From Leuctra nigra (lineage: Eukaryota > Arthropoda > Insecta > Plecoptera > Leuctridae): a stretch of DNA of 64,000 nt. Positions 24,552-35,360 of the stretch are shown piece after piece. Location: positions 23,343,705 through 23,407,704 of the forward strand of contig OW203769.1 of assembly GCA_934045905.1 (NCBI GenBank). The letters run 5' to 3'. The notes under the pieces are model-generated. The model made no database searches, was not told the DNA's origin, and saw nothing but the letters and a program-made list of their open reading frames with translations. The translations under genes were made by a program, and so were the position numbers. Position 1 is the first letter of the stretch. Each line of letters begins with the position of its first letter.

Positions 24552-25917
24552 TTGGAGAAAGAAGAGGGATGGATGATGGAAACTCACTCACTATAAAAAA
24601 ACATCCTCAGAATAAAAGGTAGCTAATTAAAAAAAATGGAAAGCTATTCTCTTATTTTATAATTATTTTACATAATTGAATGAAGTATTTGATAAAGGGT
24701 ATGAGTCCACAAAATAACGAAATTTTATCGGGAAAATCGCTTCAATGAATAGACGCAAATATAGTGAAAATTTAGACAATTCGCACGAAGTACAGGGATA
24801 GAAATAAAACATACACCAACTTGAATTTATTAAAGATATGATCTCGAAAACAGAACTTATTTACATTGACCCATTCTCAAATTATGATTCACTTCAATCT
24901 CTAAATTATCTGTAACATAAAAATAGTTTTTAGTCCGTAACCTAGACAGGTATTTATCAGATATAATCAAACAATTATTTACAGTGGAATTAGATTAAGG
25001 GGAAGTTCTTGTGAAAATATGATGAAATATAATTTTTTTAATTTTAATTTTTTATTTTGGAATGACGTATATTGATATGTATTCCTTTTATGGTAAAAAA
25101 TTCAAGAAGATGTGATAACAATTAATTTGTGAAAAAAATAAAACAAATGATGATTGCGTGTGATTCTACTGCGTGTTCAGCAACTTCAAACTCATTTTAC
25201 CGAGTTCTTTTTTTCAAGCGCTTTTGTATTAAAATCCCTACTACTTTTTATTCCTTACAGCTATTGATCTGTAATTTTTCTTGTGTATTGAAAACATATC
25301 TGTCTCAAACATCTAATCAGGAAATTTTAATCAACATTTTTTTAAATTTTTGGAGGGCTATATGCACCAAGTTTGTCAAATTTAGCGGTAATAAAATACA
25401 TTGTTAACCGGAAAAAAATTTAACTTGCGAACCATATAATACTTCTAGAAAATTCCCCATTACATTGTGTATGTAACACATAAACAGTTCATTAAAGATT
25501 TTAAAAATATAAAAAAAGCGAAAAATATAAAAGCCCTAGGCTTTTTACTAAGGCAATTTTTTAAACAGTAAACATTAAATAAAAATTTAAAAAATTAAAA
25601 AAAAAAAAAAAAAAATTAATAAGATTTGAGTACATTGCAATCATCGAAACGACCGAAGAAAAATCTGAGTAACAAATATGTAAAATAGTTCCTAAAGCGA
25701 TTCGACCGAAAAAAATCAATATGAATTTTCTTCATATTTCGTAAGAGGGAGCTGGTAACATATGATATCAAGTGACATTAGTCGTTTTTGGATACCACAA
25801 AAAAATCCGGGTCGTTTTCAAATGTGTAAAATGCGCGTTACACTTGACGACGTATAGACAAAACCGCTTATCTGAATTACATGAAACTTGGAGGGAATAT
25901 TCATCAGATATTTAGTT
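24552..25917. other. AT-rich non-coding stretch
   Basis: No recognised feature apart from a 20-base A run near 25595-25615. The 92-codon frame at 25129-25407 has no coding signature. Confidence 0.5.
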
Positions 25918-26072
25918 ATGGGCTGACTAAGCCTTTTTCTGATTTTTTGTTTACATTTTTGTAAAAAAAAATATATAACGTACCGGATTTTAGAGTAAAA
26001 TATTACTGATTTATTAGGAGCTAGAGTTGCAGTAGGAATGAAGTTATCGAAATTTGGGCTTAGTCAGCCCAT
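25918..26072. mobile_element. short inverted-repeat (MITE-like) element, 155 bp
   Basis: Ends are ATGGGCTGACTAAGCC and its reverse complement, 16 bp perfect. The interior is AT-rich and non-coding. The arms are short for a confident MITE call. Confidence 0.5.
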
Positions 26073-26585
26073 CCGCCCATTCTTTGTGAACAAAATGAGA
26101 CATCGTGGAAGTCTGTAGTGTGAAAGGTGGGGCTTAAATCGTGACAAAAATAAATATGATTATTTTCAAAAATAAAAAGGCAAAATTTTACGGTACAACA
26201 ATGTGTTAAAAAATATACAGTGAGTTGTAGAATCACTTACTGAATGAGAAAAATGCCCTCCCGACTCTTTGAGTGCAGTACTTTGGACAAAATCGTGATT
26301 TATATTTTTAGTCACGTGGTATCGCTCGAATCGCGTTAATGTATATCAGGAATATTCTAGTCGTGAACAACTAAACGACAGTTTAAAGCTGAAGAAATTG
26401 TCGTCAATTGTACAAAACTCCTGTGACAGTGAGTAAGCTCTGAACTGACGTCTTGTCATTAATAATGAAAGAGTGATCAATTATCACGAGGCAAATCTGG
26501 TCGGTTGAGCTTTTAATCGGAACAGGAAACCAATAATCTGAAAGTCGTTGTCACTTGTCACTGTAAACTAAAAGCGTGGGGTGGC

Positions 26586-26646
26586 GGGGGGGAGGGGGGG
26601 GGGGTGATTAGTGATTACAACTTTAGAGGGGGGGGGGGGGGGGGGG
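26586..26646 (+). repeat. cluster of G runs (G7, G11, G19)
   Basis: Three G runs within 61 bases form a candidate quadruplex region on the + strand, lying about 65 bases upstream of the hairpin of motif-array element 1. Confidence 0.8.
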
Positions 26647-26712
26647 AGCTTTATAGACGTAGTACGTTAAACTTAGGGACATGTAATGTAATGTATTTAA
26701 GAGTAAGATTTA

Positions 26713-27116
26713 ACCCCATAAAAAAACACTCCGTGTAAAAATACCAGCCAAGTCTCTTCAACTATAAAAAAAATAGAAGAAATCTAAAAATTCAGCACTG
26801 AAAAGTAGTGATATCAAAAAAATGAGCCAAGTCAAAACTTAATTTTAAAAACCAAAATATACTTGGCGCATCGTGTATATAAATAGTATAGAAGCATATG
26901 CCAAAAATCAAATGTTCCTACCTAATTATATATAATATACCTATAATGCCCTTAAAAACGATGCGCCAAGTATATTTTGGTTTTTAAAATTAAGTTTTGA
27001 CTTGGCTCATTTTTTGATATCACTACTTTTTAGTGCTGAATTTTTAGATTTCTTCTATTTTTTTATAGTTGAAGAGACTTGGCTGGTATTTTTACACGGA
27101 GTGTTTTTTTATGGGG
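26713..27116. repeat. 5' hairpin of copy 1
   Basis: Arms 26713-26874 and 26958-27116 are near-perfect inverted repeats around an 83-bp AT-rich spacer. Landmarks in both arms: CACTCCGTG, CCAGCCAAGTCTCTTC, GATATCA, GCCAAGTCAAAAC, CTTGGCGCATCG. Confidence 0.9.
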
Positions 27117-28039
27117 ATATCACTTATTTTTTTAGTTTATTTACACAACTTGTAACACACATCGGAGCAACAATGACTAAATACTTTTAAAAAATACGCC
27201 ATTTCCGAATTGGTTAATACGAAAAATTGTGTGCTCAATATACCTAAGCTTAAAGTGATATTCCATGAAGAATTGCGAAAGCTTCGTTCCAATCAGTCCA
27301 GCCGTTTTCGAGATATGGTATCACTTCCGGTTTTCAAAATGGCGACTGAAATAACTGCCACCTAGAATTTATTTCTATAAATGTTATGTATCATTATAAG
27401 CCTTCTGAATATGTGGTTATTGTAGTAAGAGGTCATTAAAATCTAGTTCTTCATTTTCATGACGTCATTTCCGGTTTTGGTAATAGAACATCTCTACTTT
27501 AACTATTGATATTCCATATAGACGACCGTCTGAATCATTTGGCGCTAGTTTCATTCCGATCGGTTGAGCCGTTTTCGAGATATGACGTCACTTCCGGTTT
27601 CAAAATGGCGACTACCGGATGGTTTTATAAAAAGGCACCTCAGACGCCAAAAGTGCACATGTGGTAAAAATTTCAGATCGATCGGCTAAGCCGTTTAGGC
27701 TGTGGCGGTGATAGCGGTGTTTCCTGCTATCATCATCATCAGATAGGTTTTAAAAGGGGTGTAATTTCACTGTTTTCACGGCCCTCTAGCACGCAAATGG
27801 CATAACCTATTGTTCCCAAATTTAGTATATGGAGTGGGGTGGGCCATAGCTCGAAATTAAAATATTTCACAACAATGTGAGATTTTCCAATTTTATGATC
27901 CAGTAGGCCGAAAATGCCATGTTGTTGCTTACAGTAAAAGTGGTTGGTCTGCTCCTCAGTTTATTAGGCATTTACGGTATGTTGAGTGAGTGTGAGTGTA
28001 CGGTACGACTTGGCTGGGTGGAGCGACCGCTCCACTAGA
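26713..28039 (+). mobile_element. motif-array hairpin element, copy 1 (1.3 kb)
   Basis: The left part is a 404-bp hairpin. The middle has three CRE/ETS/YY1-like blocks (near 27326, 27463 and 27583). The 3' part (CACGGCCCTCTAG ... GATCCAGTAGGCCGAAAATG ... GTACGACTTGGCTGG) is shared with copies 2 and 3. It ends GTGGAGCGACCGCTCCAC then TAGA. Flanks differ among the copies after CTAGAT. No protein is encoded. The 3' hairpin plus CTAG end and the subterminal inverted motif CCAGCCAAGTC / GACTTGGCTGG suggest a non-autonomous rolling-circle (Helitron/Helentron-like) element. The 5' end lacks the canonical TC start, so class is unproven. Confidence 0.65.
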
Positions 28040-29342
28040 TTCTTTAATAATTGGTAATTATTGATATTTTTTAATGTTTTACCTTGGTCCAGAATGAAGA
28101 TGTATTTGCAATATTTCATTGAATAAAAAACGAAGAAAATAATAAAAGGTCAGTAAAAAGTGCAATTTGAACTTTTACTGACCTTTTTCGTTATTTCATC
28201 TGCATTTGTTTGGTGTCCTTGTGGACCTTAAGTTTAATAATATAAATTTCAGATGGCTCTGATCAAGATGAAATAGGGATTTGTACGTGGTAAAATATAC
28301 TGTATAAGTGAAATTTTATATTATATCCTAAAATGGAACCCTATTTGTTATAAAAAGTGCCTAATGCCTAATTATTTGTTTTGTGTCCTGTGGTGTCATT
28401 ATATGAGACAAATGTCCCTATGATCAAGATGAAATTCTTTATTCACGTCTTCTCGCAGGCAACATGATTTTAAATTCAACCCAATCCGTTCTCCATTCAT
28501 GAATTCAAGCTGTCAGTCGCATCCCTCGTCATCAATTATTTAACCTTTTTTGTTTATTCATTGTTTGCGAACCACAGGTCATATTTTCTTCACAACAGTT
28601 TTCAATAATTCCATCTTTTTTCACGCGTCCAACGAAATTGCCAGCAAATCAAGTGTAAATCTCCACATATTCAATTCTGCCTTCCGAACTGGCATTTAAA
28701 TTGTTTATGGCGTACTATTCGTTTGAATTGAGCATCAGTTTTGTTTGTCGCAGTAACTGCTGGATATGTAATGGAGGTTGGTAGATTGTAAACAAGATGC
28801 AAGTATAGGGCCACTGCACTGCAGTCCTTGCTGTACTGCGGGACTGCACTCCCTCCACATGTTTGCATACAACAGCAGGAAGAAGTAGAAATCTGAGAAA
28901 TTGTTTATAAAATACGTACCTAATTAATACATTAATACATACATTAATTAATAAAATACCAGTAATATAGAAATATGATTAATTATCGGAATATTTTTTA
29001 TACCCAAACAGATACCCAAATTACCAATTTTTTTGCGTTTAACGATTTGGTTATTAGGGCCATTTTTTCAATTTATTTTTTCAAAAATTTTAATTCAAAA
29101 ATGTAGGTATTTAATATTTTTAATGTAAACTTTTAATATCATAATTTTTCTTTCCCCTTCTAAATTTCGTCATAGAGATTAGTTTCCTTTAGAAATCTGA
29201 TTACTTTATCGATGTTATTGGAGTTGTCATCAAGAATCTCTGCGATATCATATCCTCTGACATATTCAGACTCCTACGCTTTTGACTGTATTTATCACAT
29301 TCGCATAATATATGCTGGAAACATTGAGAAGGGTCTGTAGTT
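28040..29342. other. AT-rich non-coding stretch
   Basis: No recognised gene. It contains a perfect-stem hairpin at 28144-28187. Around 28790-28860 several CTGCAGT/CTGCACT words resemble those in the MITE at 45288-45833, but a relationship is not established. Confidence 0.45.
28144..28187. repeat. short stem-loop
   Basis: AAAAGGTCAGTAAAAAGT pairs with ACTTTTACTGACCTTTT with one bulged A and a 9-base loop. It ends in a T run, but there is no gene beside it. Confidence 0.55.
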
Positions 29343-29635
29343 GGATGGGTAACCATTCAACTCTGGCTTGTAAATTGCTGCCGTTGGGCCATGAGAGGGT
29401 TTTTTAGGGGTTAGTGTGACGACCTCCCTCCACCTGTTATCAGTCTCTCGACGGCGTGGGTTGTGGAGGCCTGTGCTATGAATGTCACACCGTCCTTCGG
29501 ATGGGACGTTAAGCCGTTGGCCCCCTTGGTATCTTTCGTCAGGAGTAGGCTACATGCCGGTACCGGGTTTCCTCTCCTCCCTTATCTATATTACAATCTC
29601 ACTAGTGGAGCCTCGGCTCTGTTGAAGATAATTAT
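29343..29635 (+). mobile_element. 5S-derived SINE, copy 2 (5' truncated)
   Basis: It begins inside the 5S-like head at GGATGGGTAACCATTCAACT and keeps the body (GTGTGACGACCTCCCTCCAC ... GTAGGCTACATGCCGGTACC). It ends CTCGGCTCTGTTGAAGATAA, with a poorly kept TAA tail. It is the most diverged of the three copies. The A box is lost. Confidence 0.85.
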
Positions 29636-29805
29636 ATCAAAACATATCGTATACGATGAATCTAGTCTTTAAAGTTTCGTTTTAACGGAATTGTTATATA
29701 CTTTATAATTAATTAAATGTAAAGGAATTTGTATTACCAGTACCCTCACTGAGTATCAATCCGTTGATGGTAACAAAAAAGTAATGTTATCTAAATTAAA
29801 TAATA

Positions 29806-29821
29806 GGGGAGAGCGGGGCAA
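29806..29821 (+). repeat. left terminal inverted repeat of the pogo element
   Basis: GGGGAGAGCGGGGCAA, preceded by TA. It matches the right end with one C/T difference. Confidence 0.85.
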
Positions 29822-29832
29822 GAGCAGCCTAT

Positions 29833-30227
29833 GGGGCAAGAAGAGCCACTCAAATATCTCATGTATTATTATGTGTGTACCCTCCGTGAGGCTACCATAA
29901 CGAAGGTAAGATGGCCGCGCATCTCTAGGTGAAGTTTGGTGGTGATCCGTTATAACACGTCAATTTTACAGGTAAATGTTTGGTTCTTTCAATTCTGATG
30001 TAATAATCATGCATGTGGACTTAAGACCTAATGACTAGTATATCATACTTATGTTATTGTGTGATATAGCATTGGAAAACTTGAAGTTTCCTCTGTTATT
30101 TTAGCACATGGTTATATCTCAAACATTTGAACTCTCGAGACAAGGGCCAATATATTCCAGCCAGACACTTTGGGGCAAGACGAGCCTCCACGGTGGGGGC
30201 AAGAGGAGCCACGGCTCTTCTTGCCCC
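29833..30227. promoter_or_regulatory. 5' subterminal GGGGCAAGAnGAGCC sites
   Basis: Direct sites lie at 29833, 30172 and 30195, with one inverted site (GGCTCTTCTTGCCCC) at 30213-30227. Variants of the same word lie just inside both terminal repeats. Number, spacing and mixed orientation suggest recognition sites for the element's Psq/CENP-B-type DNA-binding domain (inference). Confidence 0.6.
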
Positions 30228-30579
30228 ATATAGCAAAATCCATGGTAAATTCTCATGACCTTGCTAGGGACAGAAAAGATAATTACTTCACTAATTAGTT
30301 TACTATACTTAGATTATCAAATTGCATTAAACCTTTTCGCAATGATATTATCGAGATTATCATAAATTTTCTTCTGTATAATATTATAAAAATAAGCTAA
30401 ATGTCCCTTTCGCTGTTGGGACAAGATTGTTCAATCATTCTCATCAGCAATTTCAAATATCATTTTAATAATTAATAATAATTTTAATAAATTAGGATAA
30501 TGATATCATATCGTTTATCACCTATAGGTAATCATTCAAATTCCTAAGTTCTATATTATTATTATTTCAGTGATTAAAG

Positions 30580-32610
30580 ATGGTGAGGAATTATATTCGG
30601 ATTACGGAGAGATCAAGTTATGGAGACACTAAACTGCAGGCGGCTATAACAGATGTCGTCGAAAATGGAGTACCTGTCCGCACTGCTGCGAAGAAGCACG
30701 GAGTTCCTCGTGGTACTCTGCAGAAACGAATTAAATTTGGGAAGACCAGTGTCTTGAGTATCGGTCGATTTAAGACAGTTTTTAGTGTCGAGCAGGAACT
30801 AGAATTGAAATATCATATTTTACATATGGAGTCTCTCTTCTACGGTCTAACTTCGTATGACGTCCGTAAAATAGCATACGTGTTCGCCGTGGGCAATAAT
30901 TGCGCTCATAATTTCAACATCGAAAAGAAGGTCGCGGGAAGGGATTGGTTTTTCGGATTTATAAAACGTCACCATCTTTCGTTACGTAATCCAGAAGCCA
31001 CCAGCATGGCCCGTGTGGCCGGTTTCCGCAGGGACAAAGTGGTGCGTTTTTACACTTTGTTGAAGGAACTTTTCGACGCCTATCATTTTGATGCTGACCG
31101 GGTCTATAATATAGACGAGACTGGCGTTACTATTGTTCAGACGCCCAAAAAAATTGTCGCATTGAAGGGAAGAAAGCAAGTCGGGAGGATTACATCTGCA
31201 GAGAGAGGAAAAAACATTACCGTTGTTGGCGCCATCAATGCTCTCGGTTCGTTCATTTCACCGATGATTATTTTTCCTCGGGTACGGATGAATGATCGTC
31301 TTCTGACAGGATGCATTTTTGGGACACTTGGAATTGCCAACCCTTCTGGATGGATTGACTGTGACATTTTCGTGAAATTTATTCACCATTTCATCTCGTG
31401 CACGAAACCCTCCAAAGAGAAACCAGTTCTCATTGTTTTGGATGGACATGCAAGTCACAAGTCTTTGGAAGTTGTCCAGCTATGCAGGGACAACAACATC
31501 CATTTATTGACCCTCCCTCCACACACTAGTAACAAGATGCAGCCACTGGATCTTACAGTCTACGGACCGTTCAAGACATACTTGAATCAGGAGATGGACA
31601 CGTGGATGTCGAACCACCATGGCATGAGAATTACTGACTATGACCTAAGTCCAATAATAAAAACAGCATTTTTGAAAGCTGCGCAACCACTGTCCATCCA
31701 AAATGGCTTCGACAGGTCAGGGATTTTTCCGTTCAATCCCAATCTGTTCTCTGATGCTGATTTTGCAGCCGCAGACATGTTATCTGTGAATTATGAGGAC
31801 GCAGGTAATCAGCAAGCAGAAGCAATGGAATTGGAGGCTATAGAATTCGAGGCCACAGCATTGGAGGCCACAGCATTGGAGGTCCCAGCATTGGAGGCCC
31901 CAGCATTGGAGGCCACAGCATTAGAGGCCACAGCATTAGAGGCCTCAGAATTGGAGGCCGTAGAATTGGAGGCCTTAGAATTTGGCAGTGATATTGTTCC
32001 TGCAGAAAACCCCATTCTGCTGACTGATCGAGTACCGGAGGAAGCCGGTTCAGATGAAAACGAAGGCTGTGCTGAGGAAATTGGTGCTGAAGAAGATGGT
32101 CCCGCTCAAAATCAAGTTGGTGATTCAGTAGTTGCAAGTACGAGTGCCGCTGTTGTTAAGAAATTGAGTGTGGAGGAAATTTCGCCCATACCTAAGAGTA
32201 AGATTGCTGCAAGACCACAGAAGAAAAGAAAACAAGAAAAGGCTGAAATTATGACCAGCTCGCCAATGAAGCTTGTTCTCGAAGAAAAAATGGTTGCTAA
32301 GAAGCTGAAACAAGACAAAATTGAAGAAAAGAAAGCCAAGAAAGCTGAAAACGCTAAAATCCCAAAGGCTAAGAAAAAAAAGGACGTGGGAGTTTCAAAG
32401 ACAGCAGCTAATAAGGCACACACGGCAACGAATCAATCTAAACCTACGTGTGCACTAAATACTGACACGGAAGATGTTGCATGTGCCCTTTGCGAAGAAC
32501 TTTACTCCGAGACGTCAGCAGAGGAGTGGATAACATGTCCTGGGTGCAAAAAGTGGATGCACGAGGAATGCACGGATGGCACTCAAAACGTTTGCGAGCT
32601 TTGCCGATAA
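30580..32610 (+). CDS. pogo/Tigger-like DDD transposase with C-terminal PHD-like finger (676 aa)
   Basis: This nuclear enzyme would cut and paste the surrounding element. Visible domains: a Psq-type helix-turn-helix at about residues 12-55 (GVPVRTAAKKHGVPRGTLQK); a CENP-B-like second DNA-binding region at about 65-150 (WFFGFIKRHHLSLRNPEATS); and a DDE_1 catalytic core at about 170-385. The catalytic triad is D179 (YNIDETG), D288 (VLDGHASH) and D324 (QPLDLTVYGPFK), all present with normal 36-residue D2-D3 spacing. Residues about 415-468 are an Ala-Leu-Glu pentapeptide repeat, followed by a Lys/Ala/Glu-rich basic linker. The last 42 residues form a C4HC3-type PHD-like finger (CALC ... CPGC ... 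HEEC ... CELC). ATG 30580 is the first Met of the frame and follows a pyrimidine-rich TTTCAG, so an upstream non-coding exon is possible. No stop or frameshift interrupts it. A domesticated gene is the alternative, but intact terminal repeats argue for a transposon. Confidence 0.9.
   Translation: MVRNYIRITERSSYGDTKLQAAITDVVENGVPVRTAAKKHGVPRGTLQKRIKFGKTSVLSIGRFKTVFSVEQELELKYHILHMESLFYGLTSYDVRKIAYVFAVGNNCAHNFNIEKKVAGRDWFFGFIKRHHLSLRNPEATSMARVAGFRRDKVVRFYTLLKELFDAYHFDADRVYNIDETGVTIVQTPKKIVALKGRKQVGRITSAERGKNITVVGAINALGSFISPMIIFPRVRMNDRLLTGCIFGTLGIANPSGWIDCDIFVKFIHHFISCTKPSKEKPVLIVLDGHASHKSLEVVQLCRDNNIHLLTLPPHTSNKMQPLDLTVYGPFKTYLNQEMDTWMSNHHGMRITDYDLSPIIKTAFLKAAQPLSIQNGFDRSGIFPFNPNLFSDADFAAADMLSVNYEDAGNQQAEAMELEAIEFEATALEATALEVPALEAPALEATALEATALEASELEAVELEALEFGSDIVPAENPILLTDRVPEEAGSDENEGCAEEIGAEEDGPAQNQVGDSVVASTSAAVVKKLSVEEISPIPKSKIAARPQKKRKQEKAEIMTSSPMKLVLEEKMVAKKLKQDKIEEKKAKKAENAKIPKAKKKKDVGVSKTAANKAHTATNQSKPTCALNTDTEDVACALCEELYSETSAEEWITCPGCKKWMHEECTDGTQNVCELCR
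31845..31980 (+). repeat. 15-bp coding minisatellite inside the transposase
   Basis: About nine units of the type GCATTGGAGGCCACA encode an (Ala-Leu-Glu-Ala-x) repeat. Units differ by single substitutions. The minus strand is also open here as a by-product. Copy number is probably variable between copies of the element. Confidence 0.85.
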
Positions 32611-32920
32611 TCAATTATCAATAACTTCATTCATGAATACCTAATGGATCGCATGTACCTGATTACAATTGGTCCAATTGCTCACAATTTCTTAATATAA
32701 GTACTAATTTCAACGTTTTCTTATGTAGGTTATGCAGTTCCTTTACAGACGGATGGCACTCAAAAATATTGCGTGTTTCGTCGATAAACAATTTATCAAT
32801 AACTTCATTCATACCTAATGTATCACATGTACCTGATTACAATTGGTTCAATTGCTCACAATTTCTTAATAAACTAATTACAATGATTTCTAGTGTACGT
32901 TATGCAGTTTCTATACAGTG
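32572..32920 (+). repeat. 177-bp tandem duplication including the transposase 3' end
   Basis: The segment from ACGGATGGCACTCAAAA through the stop codon and early 3' region (32572-32748) is repeated from 32749. The second copy would read TDGTQKYCVFRR-stop against TDGTQNVCELCR-stop. The stop position is kept but two finger cysteines are changed. It is preceded by TTTACAG, an acceptor-like string. Confidence 0.8.
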
Positions 32921-32977
32921 GCCCCTCTTGCCCCATCACCTGGCTCATCTTGCCCCATATGTGGGGCAAGATGAGCC
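32921..32977. promoter_or_regulatory. 3' subterminal sites and perfect 15-bp palindrome
   Basis: GCCCCTCTTGCCCC at 32921 is followed by GGCTCATCTTGCCCC (32942-32956), a six-base spacer and GGGGCAAGATGAGCC (32963-32977), a perfect inverted pair of the same word found at the 5' end. These are likely transposase-binding sites, and the pair could also fold as a hairpin. Confidence 0.6.
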
Positions 32978-33138
32978 TTTTCCCATTTTCTGTATTTTAA
33001 TTTATAACATATTAGAGTAATGTACTACATACATGCAAAAATAATAATTACTTAGCTAAAGTATGTACCTATGAGAAAAAAATTAATTGGGGTTCTTAAT
33101 TATAATAATATAATATCTACAGCTATAGTCCCTTAGGG

Positions 33139-33162
33139 GGCTCTGGCTGCCCCACTCTCCCC
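33139..33162 (-). repeat. right terminal inverted repeat of the pogo element
   Basis: It ends TGCCCCACTCTCCCC, followed by TA. A degenerate subterminal word GGCTCTGGCTGCCCC overlaps it at 33139-33153. Confidence 0.85.
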
Positions 33163-33164
33163 TA

Positions 33165-35139
33165 CATAATAGCATGATTTCTTTATTTATTGAATTTAAA
33201 AAATCTTACAATGCTGCACAAAAGTACAGAATAACGATAATCAAATGAAGGAAATTTTTTGATCAGACAGCTATTAAGGTAAAGCTACTATTAAGGTACT
33301 ATAATTTCATGGGATAAGGGATTTAATTGATGATAGAAACTAATGCAATTAAATTCTCATCTTATTTTTAATGGTGACACCCATCGTTTTAAAAGAGAAT
33401 ATTTCAAATTTCAATATAACTTTATTTTTGGATAGGCTTGATTATACTTTTGTCCAAATGTGTGCAAAGCAAATTGAATGTAATTTACTTCGGTCCTTCT
33501 ACATCTGAGGCATAGGATTATCGGTACATGTGAATGATTCGGGAGCGTTCCATTTAATTTTAGATGGAGAAATACGTTTTGCACAAAACAAAATACGTCT
33601 TGCACTATACGTAAGTAACTCATGAAGAAGGTAGTAGAAATTGGCGCGATCTATTTATCAGGTTTCCCCCGTATCGCCTCATTTCCATCTTGCAAAATAT
33701 GATTCCACTTTATTTAAATAACCTGCAAAATATTGTTGATGTTGTTACATCAAATCATGTAATTGATACATTGATGCTTAGCTGTTATACGTATAGCTAT
33801 ATTGTGGAATTCAATGAATGAAGCATTATTATTGTTTTTTTCTGGTTTTGGCCGTCCTATGAGTTTTATAATACCAATCTTGTCTTCCAACTTTAAAAAC
33901 CCAAAAGACATAGGTAGCTTTTATACTCTAAAAATAATTCATTTATCAAAGAAAATTTAAATAAAATCTTCCATCAGCATAATTAATTAGACTGTACAAA
34001 TTTCAGTCAAAAAAGACAACCGCTGAATGAGGAACTCTGCCCACTTCGTTGTAAGATGTCGAGTATTGATCTTTTGAAATAGAAATATATATAATATGTT
34101 ATAATTAAAAAGGAAATCAAAGATTGGTTGATAAATAGAGATCATTAATTGAATATGTTATTATTATTATGATTCAGATGATTATTATTATTAATGTTAT
34201 TTTTCCTATACAACTCAATAACGTTGGTAAATACTTTGTAATATAATCCTGTATTTCTTATGAATTTGTATTGTTTATTGAATTAATTAATTATGTCTGC
34301 AATATTGATGCTGTATTTCTTTATGATTTATTATGGTTTATTGAATTATGTATTGCCACAGGCTAGCCAGTCATGGCTATGTGGCCTAGTCTGACTATAT
34401 GTATTAACCTGTTTATAATAAATAAAATGTTAAAACAAAAAAACAAAATATCGATCAACAGTCTAATTAACTTGAAGCCATGTGACATCATATACAGCTT
34501 AGCTTTGTTCTTTTCAAGAGACGGCCATTTTGAATGCTAAGTACCCCTGTCTTTTGTTTACTAGAAGACATTAGTGACATCTGGTGGTGGCATATGGAAA
34601 CAATAACGCCCACGTATCAAAATATCGACCGTTTTAATAAAGGAAAAAATTATATTTTCATATAAAAAAGATATTTATAACTAGATAGAATGCAAGGGAA
34701 ATTAGGAATATAACATTTTGCTCCAGTTTTGTAATAAATGAATATAAGTCGGGCTAAATCTCTTCATAAGAGGATTAGTGTCATTGTTTTAATAACATTC
34801 ATGAAGGGGATGAAACAAATTGTGCACTTTGCCTTTTGTTTCATGTTACTGGAGACTGTAATTAAGTTATAAATAGAATGTTTTACAAAACAAAAACGCG
34901 AACACATTGCCGAGAGCATCCGTTTTGTATTGATCACGCAAATGAAAAGTGAGGGGCACTTTTGTAAAAACTAATTCATAATATTTTCCAATATAATTTA
35001 AGCTAAATAGGTATTGTATACAAATTATATTTCAAGATATGACCATGAAATGTAAAGAAGTCCTTTACAAAATCCATATTTGAAAGATATAGTCTTTAAA
35101 TAAAGGTCCATGATCATTGCATCATGAGAAAGTCCATAT
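33165..35139. other. AT-rich non-coding stretch
   Basis: No gene recognised. It includes TAT/ATT-rich microsatellite DNA near 34160-34195 and the possible LINE tail listed separately. Confidence 0.45.
34195..34445 (+). mobile_element. possible LINE 3' tail
   Basis: The sequence GGCTAGCCAGTCATGGCTAT ... TTTATAATAAATAAAATG ends in an A-rich AAAACAAAAAAACAAAA tail with an AATAAA signal, as non-LTR 3' ends or processed transcripts do. No coding part remains, and a target-site duplication is not evident. Confidence 0.35.
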
Positions 35140-35360
35140 CAGAGGTGGGATTCTATAACTCCATTGCGACCGCTTAGCAATTTCTTCCATAAGGATTAAC
35201 ATTGAAATAATTGCTAAGCGGTCGCAATGGAGTTATAGAATCAGGGCCCTGGGCCCTGATTCTATAACTCCATTGCGACCGCTTAGGAATTATTTCAATG
35301 TTAATCCTTATGGAAGAAATTGCTAAGCGGTCGCAATGGAGTTATAGAATCCCACCTCTG
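35140..35360. repeat. 221-bp nested palindrome (hairpin of hairpins)
   Basis: The whole block from CAGAGGTGGGATTCTATAAC to its exact complement folds about T35250. Each half is itself a hairpin: GATTCTATAACTCCATTGCG plus ACCGCTTAGCAATT and its complement, around a 20-30 base AT-rich loop. It therefore contains four inverted copies of one approximately 34-bp arm, joined at AGGGCCCTGGGCCCT. It looks like two copies of one MITE fused head to head. Confidence 0.9.

Larger units (their letters stand above)
29806..33162 (+). mobile_element. pogo-superfamily DNA transposon, apparently complete (3357 bp)
   Basis: Terminal inverted repeats GGGGAGAGCGGGGCA (left) and GGGGAGAGTGGGGCA (right, reverse complement) are each flanked by TA (29804-29805, 33163-33164), the Tc1/mariner/pogo target duplication. 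A single long transposase frame lies between 774 bp of 5' and about 550 bp of 3' non-coding DNA. Subterminal copies of GGGGCAAGAnGAGCC occur in both orientations near both ends and are the likely transposase-binding sites. Terminal repeats, target duplication and open frame are all preserved, which fits a young and possibly autonomous copy. Confidence 0.9.

Noticed and set aside
28144..28187. Rho-independent-type terminator
   Set aside because: The genome is eukaryotic and no gene ends nearby; kept only as a stem-loop.
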